From positions 1-64,000 of IMG/VR virus record IMGVR_UViG_3300033571_011534: 64,000 nucleotides of DNA; one strand, 5' to 3'. Below, piece after piece: positions 1 to 10,041 of the stretch (its first letter is position 1; the number at the start of each line of letters is the position of its first letter). A program made the position numbers and the translations under genes. The notes under the pieces were generated by a model, which searched no databases, was not told the DNA's origin, and saw only the letters and a program-made list of their open reading frames with translations. The stretch is from a virus.

Positions 1-1085
1 TCCCACTGAATACCGAAACGTACGAATACGGTGTACTCAATGGTGTCCTTCTTTGGCTTGTACTCACGGTTTACAGTGATGTCTCTCTGGAAACCCCAAA
101 CACGGTTAGCTGGGAAAGTCAAGTCGACATATCCAGCTGGGTAGTAAGGAACTTCCTGAACATCAATGCCTAGAACACGGGTAGTGCGAGCACCACCAAA
201 TGTCTGACCCTGTCCATCTAGGTAAGCCTGGGTGTTAGCCTGGGTGTTACCATTCTTTCCGAGAGCCTCGGCAATTGCATCTGACAAAGTACCGTTGTTC
301 TTAACGATTCCCTGGAATGCGTCTGTACCAGCGTAGAACTTAAGGTTGGCCTTAAGTGCACGGTACTTACGTGGCATAGCAAGGATAATGTTCTGCATTA
401 CCTCTGGTGTCCAAGCGTTGTTAGACACAGAGACAACAGCCTCGTGTGCGTCACCATTAGTACGAACTCGGTTTACGAAACCATTCATGATTGATGTGAA
501 TGGGTCGTTACCTGTGCCAGTACCATTGATTGCTAGGTCCTCTAGATCATTGGCAAATGCGTTTGTCATTAGACGTACAAGGTGGTCTTCAAGAGCCGCA
601 CCCTCAACGTTGTCTTCTAGTGCTTCAGCAGAAACCTCCCAGTCAAGACGAATCTTCTTTGTAGTCAATTCGACCTTGCTAAACTGGGCGCCAGCGTTGG
701 TGTAGTCACCAACAGCCTGGGCGGCAGCACGAATTACACGCTCACCAACGTTAACTTTTTCAAGTTCCATTGTGTTTGCTCGCATAGTAACACGGCGACC
801 ATCCTTGGCGAGAACAGTTGCGTCCCAAACATAGTCGATAAAACGACGTGCCTGCTCTGGACGTAGAATTCCACTAGCTGCCTCACCCGAAGGATTGACG
901 GCATTTGGACCACTGGTCACTCCGAATTCAGCGTTTGGGATGTTGCCCAGTGTGCTAGCACCTGGATCAGTTACACCACCAATACCACCTGATGCGAAAG
1001 CACCTTGGCCTTGGAAAGTACCAGGAGTAGTTCCTCCTAGTTCGCCAGCTTCACCTGGCTGATTTTTGATAATCTCTTCCGACAT
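1..1085 (-). CDS. HK97-fold major capsid protein (3' end outside window)
   Basis: Main shell protein of the head. The frame opens at an ATG preceded by a strong AGGAGG and stays open for 361 codons to the window edge. The N-terminal ~65 residues are Gly/Pro/Ala rich (a likely delta region removed by the protease). The rest shows HK97-capsid features: a P-domain-like stretch with KVNVGERVIRAAAQAV, LDWEVSAEALEDN, a NAFANDLEDLAINGTG turn, and a late FGGARTTRVLGIDVQEVPYY strand followed by a pre-C-terminal VFVRFGIQW. It lies directly downstream of the protease-scaffold and portal genes, the normal head-gene order. The C-terminus is not visible. Confidence 0.9.
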   Translation of the reverse strand, partial: MSEEIIKNQPGEAGELGGTTPGTFQGQGAFASGGIGGVTDPGASTLGNIPNAEFGVTSGPNAVNPSGEAASGILRPEQARRFIDYVWDATVLAKDGRRVTMRANTMELEKVNVGERVIRAAAQAVGDYTNAGAQFSKVELTTKKIRLDWEVSAEALEDNVEGAALEDHLVRLMTNAFANDLEDLAINGTGTGNDPFTSIMNGFVNRVRTNGDAHEAVVSVSNNAWTPEVMQNIILAMPRKYRALKANLKFYAGTDAFQGIVKNNGTLSDAIAEALGKNGNTQANTQAYLDGQGQTFGGARTTRVLGIDVQEVPYYPAGYVDLTFPANRVWGFQRDITVNREYKPKKDTIEYTVFVRFGIQW

Positions 1086-1110
1086 ATTGTCACCTCCTAA
1101 GTGATTTTTC

Positions 1111-2460
1111 TTAATTAAATAAGTCGGCAGTTTTGAGGAAACGTCCGCCCCATAGGGATTTCTCAACCTGTTCTGGTTGAGTTTCCTGAACGATCTCGCC
1201 TAGATCGCCAGATTTACGGAAAGCGGTATCTGCCTCAACAGCGTCAACTCTCTTTCCAAACTCATTAAAATCCTGCTTGGCTTCTTTCACTTCTTGTGAA
1301 ACAGCTTTTACCTCATTAGAAACTGTACCAAGGGATTTCTGTAGCTCTGCTACCTGGTCTCCAAGAGACTTGATAGTAGAAGCTAGATCGCTAAAGGCTG
1401 ATGCAAGACCATTTTTAATTTCGGCAACTGCCTCAATCATTTCATCTGACTTTGATACTTCAGACTCATCGGACTTTTTAGCTTCACCGTTGCCCTTCTT
1501 TGGATAAGAGTCATCCTCTTCATCATCCTCGTCTTCATCATCCATTTTCTCGGCCTTTGGAGACTCTTCGTCTTTGGCTGAGTCGGACTTTACGACTGAA
1601 TTGGCTTCGGCATCTGCCTCTGGAGCGACCTGTGTTTCTGCAACAACATCGTCTGACTTTTCTACAGTCTCTTCAACGACATTTTCTGTTGTTTCATTCA
1701 TAGGACTTGCCTCCTTCATAATCTTAGAAGTATTAATGCCTTTAGCACTATCAACTAAGAACTTTATCATATCTGTTTTTTCGTTATCATTCTTTTCAAC
1801 GAAACCGATATTTTCTAGTGGTCTGCCAGAGATGGGGCTTGTCTCAGTCTCATTACTGGAAAGTAGGACTAGGCCTGACTCACTATCAAAAAATACATTC
1901 TCTAACTCTGTTGCGAACTGGTCGCCCTTAATAACATCTACACCATCAACCTTTTCTACAGAAAGGATATTTGCAAACTGGTTTGCTGGGTTGTCAACTA
2001 GAGATAGCTCTACCAAATCATAATCTTTAATTATTCTAATCTGAACATCTGCCTTAGAGTCATATGCATCATCCCACTTGTTCATTCTGCCTCCAATGGA
2101 AAAACCAGAAAGGGTGCCATCAAGAACCTTTTCCCAGGTATCCTGTGCGCCCTTTGAGATGTATGCAGATACGTATACTCCGCTATAAAACTTTTTAGAC
2201 TCTGGATCGAAATACTTATCTTCTTTAAATGACACCATCTTTCCAACAGCTGTTGGCTGGTGCATTTCACGAATGTTACCACGGAACTTTTGAAATGCCT
2301 TTAGACTGGCATCGGTAGTAACAACATCAGACTGCTTATCAACGTTATCGAGTGTGGCAAATCCAGAAACGATGCGACGTTCCTCGTCTACTTTGCTAAA
2401 GGGCATCGAGAGACGTAGACTGTCCCCTTCTCGATCCCAATATGCCTTGATAATAGTCAT
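1111..2460 (-). CDS. Prohead protease (XkdF-like) fused to scaffold domain
   Basis: Residues 1-175 resemble XkdF-like prohead serine proteases: an R-I-V-S-G-F-A strand, a candidate catalytic His in EMHQP, a candidate Ser in LSGFSIGG, and a terminal ELSLVDNPAN typical of the family. Residues ~240-330 are very acidic and low-complexity; ~335-410 form a heptad-rich coiled coil, as expected of a scaffold removed during maturation. A protease-scaffold fusion before the capsid gene is a known arrangement. The ATG lies 8 nt from a TATAAT box with no Shine-Dalgarno sequence, so the mRNA is probably leaderless. Confidence 0.82.
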   Translation of the reverse strand: MTIIKAYWDREGDSLRLSMPFSKVDEERRIVSGFATLDNVDKQSDVVTTDASLKAFQKFRGNIREMHQPTAVGKMVSFKEDKYFDPESKKFYSGVYVSAYISKGAQDTWEKVLDGTLSGFSIGGRMNKWDDAYDSKADVQIRIIKDYDLVELSLVDNPANQFANILSVEKVDGVDVIKGDQFATELENVFFDSESGLVLLSSNETETSPISGRPLENIGFVEKNDNEKTDMIKFLVDSAKGINTSKIMKEASPMNETTENVVEETVEKSDDVVAETQVAPEADAEANSVVKSDSAKDEESPKAEKMDDEDEDDEEDDSYPKKGNGEAKKSDESEVSKSDEMIEAVAEIKNGLASAFSDLASTIKSLGDQVAELQKSLGTVSNEVKAVSQEVKEAKQDFNEFGKRVDAVEADTAFRKSGDLGEIVQETQPEQVEKSLWGGRFLKTADLFN

Positions 2461-2525
2461 ATTAGTTAATTATACTGTCTGTTTTTTCAGTTATTACAAT
2501 ATTATAACATATATAAAACAATACG

Positions 2526-4121
2526 TTATTCAGAGGATCTACCCTCGCCAGCGGCATTTCTTCCTGAAATTGTAGCCTCGCCGTCTGACTGGTTGTTTGT
2601 TCTTTCCGCATCTCTTTGCCTGTTTCCAGCTAGATTTGCCCTAGCGTCAGTTGCCTGCCTAGAAGACATTACGAAGAACTTATCTCCTTCCGCATGCTGA
2701 GGCAGACCTAGCTGCTCTCTAGCTTCGTTAGGAGTCATTACCTGGGTCTTGACGTACCTCTCAAGAATCTGAGACTGTGCTATCTCGTCTGTCAGGGTTA
2801 GCTCGTTAAACTTAAACTCAAGAATATCGGTCTTTTCTCTGACAAGCCTGTTGATGACCTTCTCTAGATTTCTTTGAGCTGGTCTTGACACTTGCTCCTT
2901 AAATGTCCTATCTTGAGCTAAGGCAGCTGCGATGGCAGAGGAGTCTCCTCCACCAATCTTAGATAGCGGAACTTGGTGTGCGATCAGAATGTCATCTCTA
3001 TTCTGAATTCTGTACTCTTTAAACGATGCCTCTTGAACACCATTCTCAATTGGCTCCATCTTAAACTCGACCTTGTTCTGATCTGTATCACCTGGTAAAG
3101 GAATGTATAGAGTTCTGTGATTCTGCCCCTTAAGGCCAGTCTGAAGGAATCTAAACATCTTATCTTCAGCATCAGAAGAAAGCTTTGCACCCTTAAGGGT
3201 AATAACATATCTAGGCACAGCCTTGTTTCCAAAATAATCTATGTTGTATTGGGAAGCTAGTTGATCTCCGTGTAGGGATCCAATGGCAGACATGATATCT
3301 GGAACACCGTAGAATGTATTTAATGGAGAGTATTCCTTATAGTGAATAATCTCATTTGGTCTTGGATCATCTGTTACTGGGTTTGGATTCTTTGCACCAA
3401 AGTTTCTAAAATAAACAACCTTGTTTCCAATAATCTGGACGTATCCGTCTTTTAGCCTTCTAACTCTAACAGTAGTGGACGGAATGTGTCCGATGTACCC
3501 AATTTCTCCAGTAACTGTTCTTGCAATTTCTAGATATCCATTTCCAGTTGCCTGAACGTCTGTGTAGAATTTTGTTAGCGTCTGAGTAAAAGATTCGGTG
3601 TCGTTGAGTCTCTCCATCCAGTCTCGCATCTCAATTTTGGCTCGCTCAATTCTTTTTCTAGCTCTTGCCACAGATGCCGCATCTGAATTATCTTCTAATC
3701 TCAAAAGGGTTCTTGCAGATATGTCAAAGTCATAGCCAAGCCCTACAATGTTTTCTACTTTTGCGTCAATAGCTGCGTGATTTGCGAAAGATGTGTCATA
3801 GTAGTTTGCTAGCTCATAAAGATTCCATGGTGGCGTAATAACGTCAAACATTCCATACCCATTACGGAATACTTCTCCTGGGTTGATTTCTTTTGATTTT
3901 GCCCCGTTAATTCCAGAACTGACGGCCTTAGCCGAAGTTTTGTAGGAGTCTGAAACCTGAGAAGACTTAGAAACAGTTCTGTCATTTCGTCTCTTAAAGT
4001 TGCTATTGATTCCAGAAAGCGATCTTAGATCTGACCAGGACTTGTTGAATGGGTCCTGCTTTTTAAATAAATCCTCGTCTGCCTGGCTCTCATCAAGCCT
4101 TGCATTAATAAAGTCTGACAT
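2526..4121 (-). CDS. Portal protein (PBSX/XkdE-like)
   Basis: Forms the dodecameric DNA gate at one head vertex. The 531-residue length is normal for portals. Around residues 100-130 it shows PPWNLYELANYYDTSFANHAAIDAKVENIVG, a typical portal wing/stem start; later come a conserved FYGVPDI motif, the glycine-rich stretch DSSAIAAA, and the C-terminal EAREQLGLP motif common to phage portals. The start codon overlaps the stop of the preceding gene (TAATG). Its neighbour, the XkdF-type protease, supports the assignment. Confidence 0.88.
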   Translation of the reverse strand: MSDFINARLDESQADEDLFKKQDPFNKSWSDLRSLSGINSNFKRRNDRTVSKSSQVSDSYKTSAKAVSSGINGAKSKEINPGEVFRNGYGMFDVITPPWNLYELANYYDTSFANHAAIDAKVENIVGLGYDFDISARTLLRLEDNSDAASVARARKRIERAKIEMRDWMERLNDTESFTQTLTKFYTDVQATGNGYLEIARTVTGEIGYIGHIPSTTVRVRRLKDGYVQIIGNKVVYFRNFGAKNPNPVTDDPRPNEIIHYKEYSPLNTFYGVPDIMSAIGSLHGDQLASQYNIDYFGNKAVPRYVITLKGAKLSSDAEDKMFRFLQTGLKGQNHRTLYIPLPGDTDQNKVEFKMEPIENGVQEASFKEYRIQNRDDILIAHQVPLSKIGGGDSSAIAAALAQDRTFKEQVSRPAQRNLEKVINRLVREKTDILEFKFNELTLTDEIAQSQILERYVKTQVMTPNEAREQLGLPQHAEGDKFFVMSSRQATDARANLAGNRQRDAERTNNQSDGEATISGRNAAGEGRSSE

Positions 4122-4492
4122 TACTCTTCGTCTCCATAAAGCTCTAGTGTCTTTTTTGCAGCCATGACGGCACCAATATCGTTTAGCGAAGGAATTAGGC
4201 CTTGTTTCATTCTGTCCATCTGCTCGCTATACTCTTCATCGCTAATTCTTGCTGTTCCTGGGAAAAACACTGGAGATCCGTCTGGCTCTCCATAGTGAGC
4301 GGCTGCTGCCTTTAGTTTGGCGATCTGGTTTTCGTCGCCCTTATTGGATGGAACATTTAGAACGTTTCCATTTCCATCTGTAAACCACTTGCCATTTGAC
4401 TTTTTCCAAACATATACGCCCCAGGCATACCCAGTTTGGTCAACAAGAGTTACCTTGGCCTTGCCAATAGCTTCTGCAAATTTGTCTTCCAT
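4121..4492 (-). CDS. Conserved hypothetical head-region protein
   Basis: Unrecognised 123-residue protein between the large tail protein and the portal. It has a Trp-rich N-terminal strand (YAWGVYVWKKSNGKWF) and a helical C-terminus ending acidic. I placed the start at the ATG 7 nt downstream of a TATACT box (leaderless form) rather than at the GTG two codons upstream, which would begin only 1 nt after that box. The stop overlaps the portal start, so the two are co-transcribed and this could be a small head-assembly factor. Confidence 0.6.
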   Translation of the reverse strand: MEDKFAEAIGKAKVTLVDQTGYAWGVYVWKKSNGKWFTDGNGNVLNVPSNKGDENQIAKLKAAAAHYGEPDGSPVFFPGTARISDEEYSEQMDRMKQGLIPSLNDIGAVMAAKKTLELYGDEE

Positions 4493-4510
4493 GACCACAA
4501 GTATACCATA

Positions 4511-7500
4511 CTATAGAGGTTTTATGACAGAAGAATTCCATTCTACGTCTTTATATATCGAATACTGGTATCCTCGGAACACACTGCTGTTTAAATTATC
4601 ATCAATTATGAACTTATTCGTTCCAGTATATCTTTTATAGACGTCAGATGGGTCAAAACCAAACAATTTCGTTTCATTTGCAACTAAAACGCCATTCCAG
4701 GTAAAGGAGCCTTGCCAGAAGTTCCAGCCCAAAATGGTAGAAGACCCCTCTACGCCAACCTGGTTTACTCTAAACCATGGACGATATGACTGCCTTTGAA
4801 CTTCTTGTAGGCTTGTAGACTGATAGTGGGAAACGTTATTTACGATAGCATCAGACACTATTCGAATGGCCCCAGGGTAACTATCAAAATTAAGGATTCT
4901 GGCAAAGTTAATACCTATAACTGACCAATCCTGTGCATCGATAACGGCTTCTCTAACCTTCTTTCCATTTACGTAGAATAGTAGGCCATTTTCAACTGCC
5001 CCAGTTTTAGCATTAATGGCATAAAGGCGGCCACGCTTTCCACTACTGTCGTTTGCTACCGAAAAGAACTTTATAAAGTCCTCTTTACCCTGTATTTCAA
5101 AAACTAGCTTTGGAATTTGAGAGAAAGATTCCTCTGGGAACCTTAAAAACATTTGCATTGCAAAGACCCTATACGACTCTGCCAGGTTTTGATTTATTTG
5201 AAAAATTAGCCCTCTATCTACAAGCCTAGCGTCTGATCCAACTTTCTGGATTCCACTATCTTTTGTTAGGTATAGGTGTGGCGTCGTGCCCTTATAAATC
5301 CTAAATGGGTTTTTGGATACGTAGTCAAAGTAGCTTCCATACTTCTTATATGGAATAATCTTGGTTCCGAATTTTGTTCCTACGAAGTTTGGAGAGGTCT
5401 CATTAATGGCCTGAGACGAATACTCTATCCTTCTGATATTTACTGGATTGGACGACATTCCTTCTACATCAATTTCTAGATGTGTAACAATTGCAATATC
5501 CGAAATCGAGACAGAAGATGGAGGATAGATGATTGTTCCATTCTCTACAACGTACTTTGTATTAATCCACTCCAAGGTATTTCCAGGATCAATCACCCCT
5601 TTTATTGGTGATTTTGTTTGTGTAAATGCATCTAGGTTAGCATTCGCTCCGCTCTTCAGAAACTGGAAAGTAATATATTGTCTAATAGAGTATTGCTTAT
5701 TTACGTTAACCGAATCGCCAACCCCTGGAATTGACGGCACAGAAGAATTGTATTGAATAAAGTCTAGGTCATAGTATTTACCACCGAAGCTGTCGTCAAC
5801 AAATTGAGCAAAGTAGCTTAGTGGCAAATAGTCTTGCCAGCTTGATGCAGAAGATATATCTAAAGAATATTCTCCAAATCTATAGACTGGCTGAATCGTG
5901 TAACTTGCTATATGGTCGTAGATCTCCTGAGTTCCTGAGCCATCGTCTTCAAACGAATCTGATCTACCACCATCGATTATTTTACTCCAAAAGGCTGGAT
6001 CGTTTCCAAAGTAGGAGTCTCCAACGTTCCAGATTTCTGGAACCTCTGGTTCTATTGGCAAGGCAAACAGGCTTGTAAGCTTCTTAAAGTTATTGCTTGT
6101 ACAGAACCCAAGTTTATAGACTTTACCCTGGAATGTTTTAGAAAAGTCCGAATCTCCTGCAATATAGATTCTTAACTGAGCCCTGTTTCCAAAAAATGCA
6201 GACACGTTCTTTCCAAACGCCTTTATAAGTCCGTCTATATTTATACCAGCAAAGATGCTTGTGGCATCAATAATTGAGTCCGAGTACAGGGTTTCAAGCT
6301 GCCCATTATAAAATAAAGAGTAGTTAATTCTATCCCCAATTACGGATGCAGAAAAGTAATTGTTGTTACTTATATTCTCTATTTTAAATAAAATCTGTTC
6401 TGATGCTGAGTATGACTCAATACCGAATATTCCATAAATCGCTTTGGTCTTTTGTCTCATAAAGTTGATCTTGTCGATAAACATAAAGGACTCTTTGTCC
6501 TTAAATGTAAAAAACAACCTGTCCTCATCTTGTAGCTCTGATTGTTCCGAATACCAGCTACTCAGGTTTGTTGGCTCGTCTAAAAACCGTATTTCTGGAA
6601 TCTCATAACCAGGAAGCTGAATGGAGTTTCTAGATACATCCAGGTTCTCAACAATTCCTTGTGCAAATTTTCCAAATTCTGGATAGGTGTAGGTATTGGT
6701 GTAGTCCGCAACCGAATAGTCAATAGCGACTGTTGTTCCTCCAAATGAAGTATTTGCGTTTTCTGGTATCTCTACCGCTTGACCATATGCCCATCTTCTT
6801 TTGGCGATAATGTCTGAAACCCAGTATGGGTATATTGAAACGCAGTCAATTTCTACTAGCCTCACGTCTTCGTAAGCATAAAAGCCAATCCAGTCTTGCA
6901 ACTTGCCATTTTGATCTAGCTCTTGCGGCAGATCGATATCGGATATATCAATTTGAATAGATAAAACCTCTTCACCGTTTATAAGAAGAGATGCTATGTC
7001 TGGCTTTATTCTTAGGTTTAAAAGCATTGGCCTAAACAGTTCTCCAGCATAATAAGATGCTGAACTTTGACCAATTTTTACCTTAATAAATGGGCCATCT
7101 ATATAGATTCCGTCTTCAGAAAAAACTGGACCAATAATTCTTTTTGATGATGTTGTTTGAGAGTCAATACGAACCCATGCCTCTAGGGTTGCTTCACGAT
7201 ACCTTCCCCAATCATTAAGAAACCCAAAACCTGGAAGAATTAATGATGGCTTTCCAGAATTTCTAGGATAAATTCTTGTAACGTTTTCCGACCCGAAAGT
7301 CAGAGGAACACCGTGATTCTTAGCGACAAGATTACTGTCTTCAATAAAGTAGTAGCCAGAAGAGTCCTGCAAGCCATAGGAGTTTGCCTCAACAACTTTT
7401 GTACTAGACGACCCTCCAATGCTGGAAGGAAGACTTGAGGGAACTGACCCTGGAACTATTCCCAAAGAGGTTGCTTGAAACTCTTCTGACCTTTGCCCCA

Positions 7501-8092
7501 TTGTTATACCGTTTACATAAAACTCATAGTCAGAATTTTGTGACCCAGCGTTAATATACTCAATCTCCAGAACTATCTTCATGTCTAATTCTTGGTGCTC
7601 TTGTGGGATATCAAATGTTTCTGATATAAAGACCCATTCTTTAGAAATTGTGCTAGAGAATTTTTTTAAGACTTCCCTTGGGGAAGACTCTCCAGGAACA
7701 GAATATTGATAGCCAATTTTGTATGAGCTAACGTATGGGCTTTTAGCATAAATGTAAGTTCCTAGCGAAAAAGTTTCCATTTGCTCATTTAGCTGGTTAA
7801 ACTTTATGATATTTTGGCTTTCAAGATGCATAGTCATTGGAGACATTGGAAGCATAGAGCTATATGTGCCAGTTATTTTCGATGTAAAGCTATCTGGAAA
7901 TGGAGTTCCAGAAATAGTATCATTGTTAATATCGGAAACTGGGCCTGTATATACCCAGATATTTGGATTATCAATATTTCTTTGGTTTTCTGAAATAAAT
8001 GATACATAGTCTACTCGATCATCCAGCGACCAAAGCGCTATTGGATGTTCTGCAAATACCTTTTCTGCGTACAAGTTAGAAGGAGTAGACAT
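4511..8092 (-). CDS. Large lectin/LamG-like tail or adsorption protein
   Basis: A 1,193-residue, beta-rich protein. Residues ~10-25 (HPIALWSLDDR) and ~295-400 (ATLEAWVRID, then a VKIG strand and LLING-EEVLSI) match concanavalin A/LamG sandwich patterns; similar strands recur near 540-680 and at the C-terminus. Such proteins are virion-attached carbohydrate-binding modules. No catalytic glycosidase motif was recognised and no signal peptide is present. It is preceded by a TATGAT box and an AAAGG. Position between head genes and fibres suits a baseplate or minor tail protein. Confidence 0.6.
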   Translation of the reverse strand: MSTPSNLYAEKVFAEHPIALWSLDDRVDYVSFISENQRNIDNPNIWVYTGPVSDINNDTISGTPFPDSFTSKITGTYSSMLPMSPMTMHLESQNIIKFNQLNEQMETFSLGTYIYAKSPYVSSYKIGYQYSVPGESSPREVLKKFSSTISKEWVFISETFDIPQEHQELDMKIVLEIEYINAGSQNSDYEFYVNGITMGQRSEEFQATSLGIVPGSVPSSLPSSIGGSSSTKVVEANSYGLQDSSGYYFIEDSNLVAKNHGVPLTFGSENVTRIYPRNSGKPSLILPGFGFLNDWGRYREATLEAWVRIDSQTTSSKRIIGPVFSEDGIYIDGPFIKVKIGQSSASYYAGELFRPMLLNLRIKPDIASLLINGEEVLSIQIDISDIDLPQELDQNGKLQDWIGFYAYEDVRLVEIDCVSIYPYWVSDIIAKRRWAYGQAVEIPENANTSFGGTTVAIDYSVADYTNTYTYPEFGKFAQGIVENLDVSRNSIQLPGYEIPEIRFLDEPTNLSSWYSEQSELQDEDRLFFTFKDKESFMFIDKINFMRQKTKAIYGIFGIESYSASEQILFKIENISNNNYFSASVIGDRINYSLFYNGQLETLYSDSIIDATSIFAGINIDGLIKAFGKNVSAFFGNRAQLRIYIAGDSDFSKTFQGKVYKLGFCTSNNFKKLTSLFALPIEPEVPEIWNVGDSYFGNDPAFWSKIIDGGRSDSFEDDGSGTQEIYDHIASYTIQPVYRFGEYSLDISSASSWQDYLPLSYFAQFVDDSFGGKYYDLDFIQYNSSVPSIPGVGDSVNVNKQYSIRQYITFQFLKSGANANLDAFTQTKSPIKGVIDPGNTLEWINTKYVVENGTIIYPPSSVSISDIAIVTHLEIDVEGMSSNPVNIRRIEYSSQAINETSPNFVGTKFGTKIIPYKKYGSYFDYVSKNPFRIYKGTTPHLYLTKDSGIQKVGSDARLVDRGLIFQINQNLAESYRVFAMQMFLRFPEESFSQIPKLVFEIQGKEDFIKFFSVANDSSGKRGRLYAINAKTGAVENGLLFYVNGKKVREAVIDAQDWSVIGINFARILNFDSYPGAIRIVSDAIVNNVSHYQSTSLQEVQRQSYRPWFRVNQVGVEGSSTILGWNFWQGSFTWNGVLVANETKLFGFDPSDVYKRYTGTNKFIIDDNLNSSVFRGYQYSIYKDVEWNSSVIKPL

Positions 8093-8118
8093 TTTTTACC
8101 TTTGTAAAGTTTATCATA

Positions 8119-8991
8119 TTAGGATACCAGCCCTGTCCATCTACCCTGGTCGTCATACCTATATAGATGGGTAACATCTATCCATTGCTGTGTGGAAGAG
8201 TCATATCTTTTAATAAGCGTTACTGGGATAAATGCCCCTGAACTATCCCTTCTTTTTGCTCCAGGTAAGATATTTATAAAAAAGTCTCTCCTAGATGCTG
8301 GTGCAGTTGGGCCGACAGCCTCTACAGTTACGGACAATCCTTGTTTCGTTTCGTTAGGTGTTCCAGAAATTAATCCAGAGGGTGAGAGAGAAAGTCCGTT
8401 TGGAAGCTGGCCACCTACCACTGAATAAGACGTGGCATCGAGAGCTTCAAGCTGTATTGACACTGGAACATTGTTTCTTACACTTCCTAGCTCAGTGCCA
8501 GTTACCCAGCTTGGAGCTGGGATAAATGTTGGGAAAAACGGAAAAAACGGTGGAAAGAATGGTGGAAAGAATGGAGGAAAAAATGGTGGAAAGAATGGTG
8601 GGAAAAATGGCGGAAAGAATGGTGGCGCTGCAGCGGTTGTAAAATTAAATGATACGCTTGCATTTCCAACTACACCAGCACCAGTAAAGCTACCACTAAC
8701 ACTGTAAGTGGTAGATGGGCTGAGTCCTGTAACTGTTCCAGATACCGATCTTGGGAAAAATGGGTTAGATACGTTTCCAGATCCAAAGTCATAACTTCTA
8801 TTTGAGGCGTTTGCTACTTGAGTGCCTGCAACGGTAACTGTCCACCCCGCACCAGATGAGCCGAAACCAGAAAAGTTAGGATTATTATCTGTAACGGAAG
8901 CTGACCAGTTAACTGAAGTAGCTGTTATACCGCTAACGTCTACGGTTAATCTAGCTCTTCGTTCGGCATCGCTAGTATTAGAAAATGGCAC
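8119..8991 (-). CDS. Ig-like/FnIII surface protein with PPFFP repeat rod
   Basis: 290 residues. Residues ~14-120 look like one or two fibronectin/Ig-type domains (ITATSVNWSA, SVSGTVTGLSPSTTYSV). Residues 123-156 are an uninterrupted proline-phenylalanine tract, mainly PPFFP units. Residues ~185-215 carry a putative-Ig signature (LPNGLSLSPSGLISGTP). The C-terminus is a short tail (LYRYDDQGRWTGLV). The coding DNA of the tract is a ~15-bp minisatellite. The GTG start follows GGTAGGTG in the end of the upstream fibre gene. It lies at one edge of the dioxygenase block; a related tract lies at the other edge. Confidence 0.65.
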   Translation of the reverse strand: MPFSNTSDAERRARLTVDVSGITATSVNWSASVTDNNPNFSGFGSSGAGWTVTVAGTQVANASNRSYDFGSGNVSNPFFPRSVSGTVTGLSPSTTYSVSGSFTGAGVVGNASVSFNFTTAAAPPFFPPFFPPFFPPFFPPFFPPFFPPFFPFFPTFIPAPSWVTGTELGSVRNNVPVSIQLEALDATSYSVVGGQLPNGLSLSPSGLISGTPNETKQGLSVTVEAVGPTAPASRRDFFINILPGAKRRDSSGAFIPVTLIKRYDSSTQQWIDVTHLYRYDDQGRWTGLVS

Positions 8992-8999
8992 CTATGCAC

Positions 9000-9998
9000 C
9001 TACCAGATCCAGAGGTCACCGTTTGATGCATTTGACGGAGTCTCAGTTGACGGTTGCACAAAAATTCTCATTCCAGGCTCCCATTTAGCATCACCAGAAT
9101 CGTACATAAGAATTTGTCTATTTTGTGGCGAGGAGATATTTACATCAGAAAGACTTACTAAAGATCTTGGCGTAGTTCCCGCCTGCCAGGTTTGAGTTGA
9201 CGTGTTATAGATAAGGGAGTCTCCGTTTGCAACGGTTGTAATATTAACATCAGACAAATCATTAAGATTGGAAGCTGGTTTTCCTGGAACCCACTTCTGA
9301 GTTACAGAATCATAAACAATACTGTCGCCATTTTGAACAGAAATAAGGTTGACGTCTTGCATTTCTGACAAGTTATCAACACCTGGACCTGGAGGGCCTG
9401 CTGGACCTTGTGGCCCCTCATCACCAATTACGTTAAGATTTACTTTATACCAAAAAGTGGAAGAGTCATCTGGTTCGTGTCCAAGATTTGGGTCTACGGC
9501 AGAAAACCAAGAGAACCCATCATGGTAAACGGCATCATTAGCGGCATAGTCAACTGACTGACTCCAAACACCCCTCCATGTGATGTTAGTTGGTCCAGCT
9601 GCACCAGATTCACCTCTTGGCCCCTGAGCTCCCTGAAGACCAGTATTTCCTTGCTGACCTTTCGGAATTGAAAATGTTAGTGTTCTATTTGGATGTGTTC
9701 CACCTAAAATCACCTGAGCTGGTTGATCATGCTCAACTGTTTGAACAGCAGCAATCGATAAGTTAACGGCAAGAGAATTTAGCCACTGCTGCTCTGTGCC
9801 AACGAAACCATTTTCTACAGCAATGTCATAGGCGGTAGCCTGTGCATATGAAAGGTCTGACCACGTGTCAATTCCATTTCCAAGCTTAAACTTACCACTG
9901 TCTTGCTCTACACCAATTTCTCCTGGTGCTAGGATTGGGTTGCCGTCTTCCCATTCTTCGGAAAATCCTCGGCGTAGCTGAACTCTAACAAATGACAT
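9000..9998 (-). CDS. Collagen-like tail fibre
   Basis: 332 residues. The N-terminus (VRVQLRRGFSEEW, then LAPGEIGVEQDSGKFKLGNG) matches the major-tropism-determinant/fibre N-terminal domain that docks fibres to the virion. Two Gly-X-Y segments follow (near residues 115-138 and 190-205, e.g. GPQGPAGPPGPG), and three ~30-residue repeats of the form LSDVNI...NGDSLIYN...W. It is preceded by AAGGAGAG. It sits immediately downstream of the 2-oxoglutarate oxygenase cluster, which makes its X-Pro-Gly triplets plausible hydroxylation substrates (inference). Confidence 0.8.
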   Translation of the reverse strand: MSFVRVQLRRGFSEEWEDGNPILAPGEIGVEQDSGKFKLGNGIDTWSDLSYAQATAYDIAVENGFVGTEQQWLNSLAVNLSIAAVQTVEHDQPAQVILGGTHPNRTLTFSIPKGQQGNTGLQGAQGPRGESGAAGPTNITWRGVWSQSVDYAANDAVYHDGFSWFSAVDPNLGHEPDDSSTFWYKVNLNVIGDEGPQGPAGPPGPGVDNLSEMQDVNLISVQNGDSIVYDSVTQKWVPGKPASNLNDLSDVNITTVANGDSLIYNTSTQTWQAGTTPRSLVSLSDVNISSPQNRQILMYDSGDAKWEPGMRIFVQPSTETPSNASNGDLWIW

Positions 9999-10041
9999 AA
10001 AATACTCTCCTTAGACTATTTTAGCACATAGATGTTAAAAA

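Noticed and set aside
346-2023. Several long open frames on the plus strand across the capsid and protease genes.
   Set aside because: They are antisense shadows: Ser/Thr- or Arg/Leu-rich without motifs, no ribosome sites, and the minus-strand genes have clear families.
1111-4498. Terminase large subunit next to the portal.
   Set aside because: No Walker A/B or nuclease motif was found in any neighbouring protein; it must lie outside the window.
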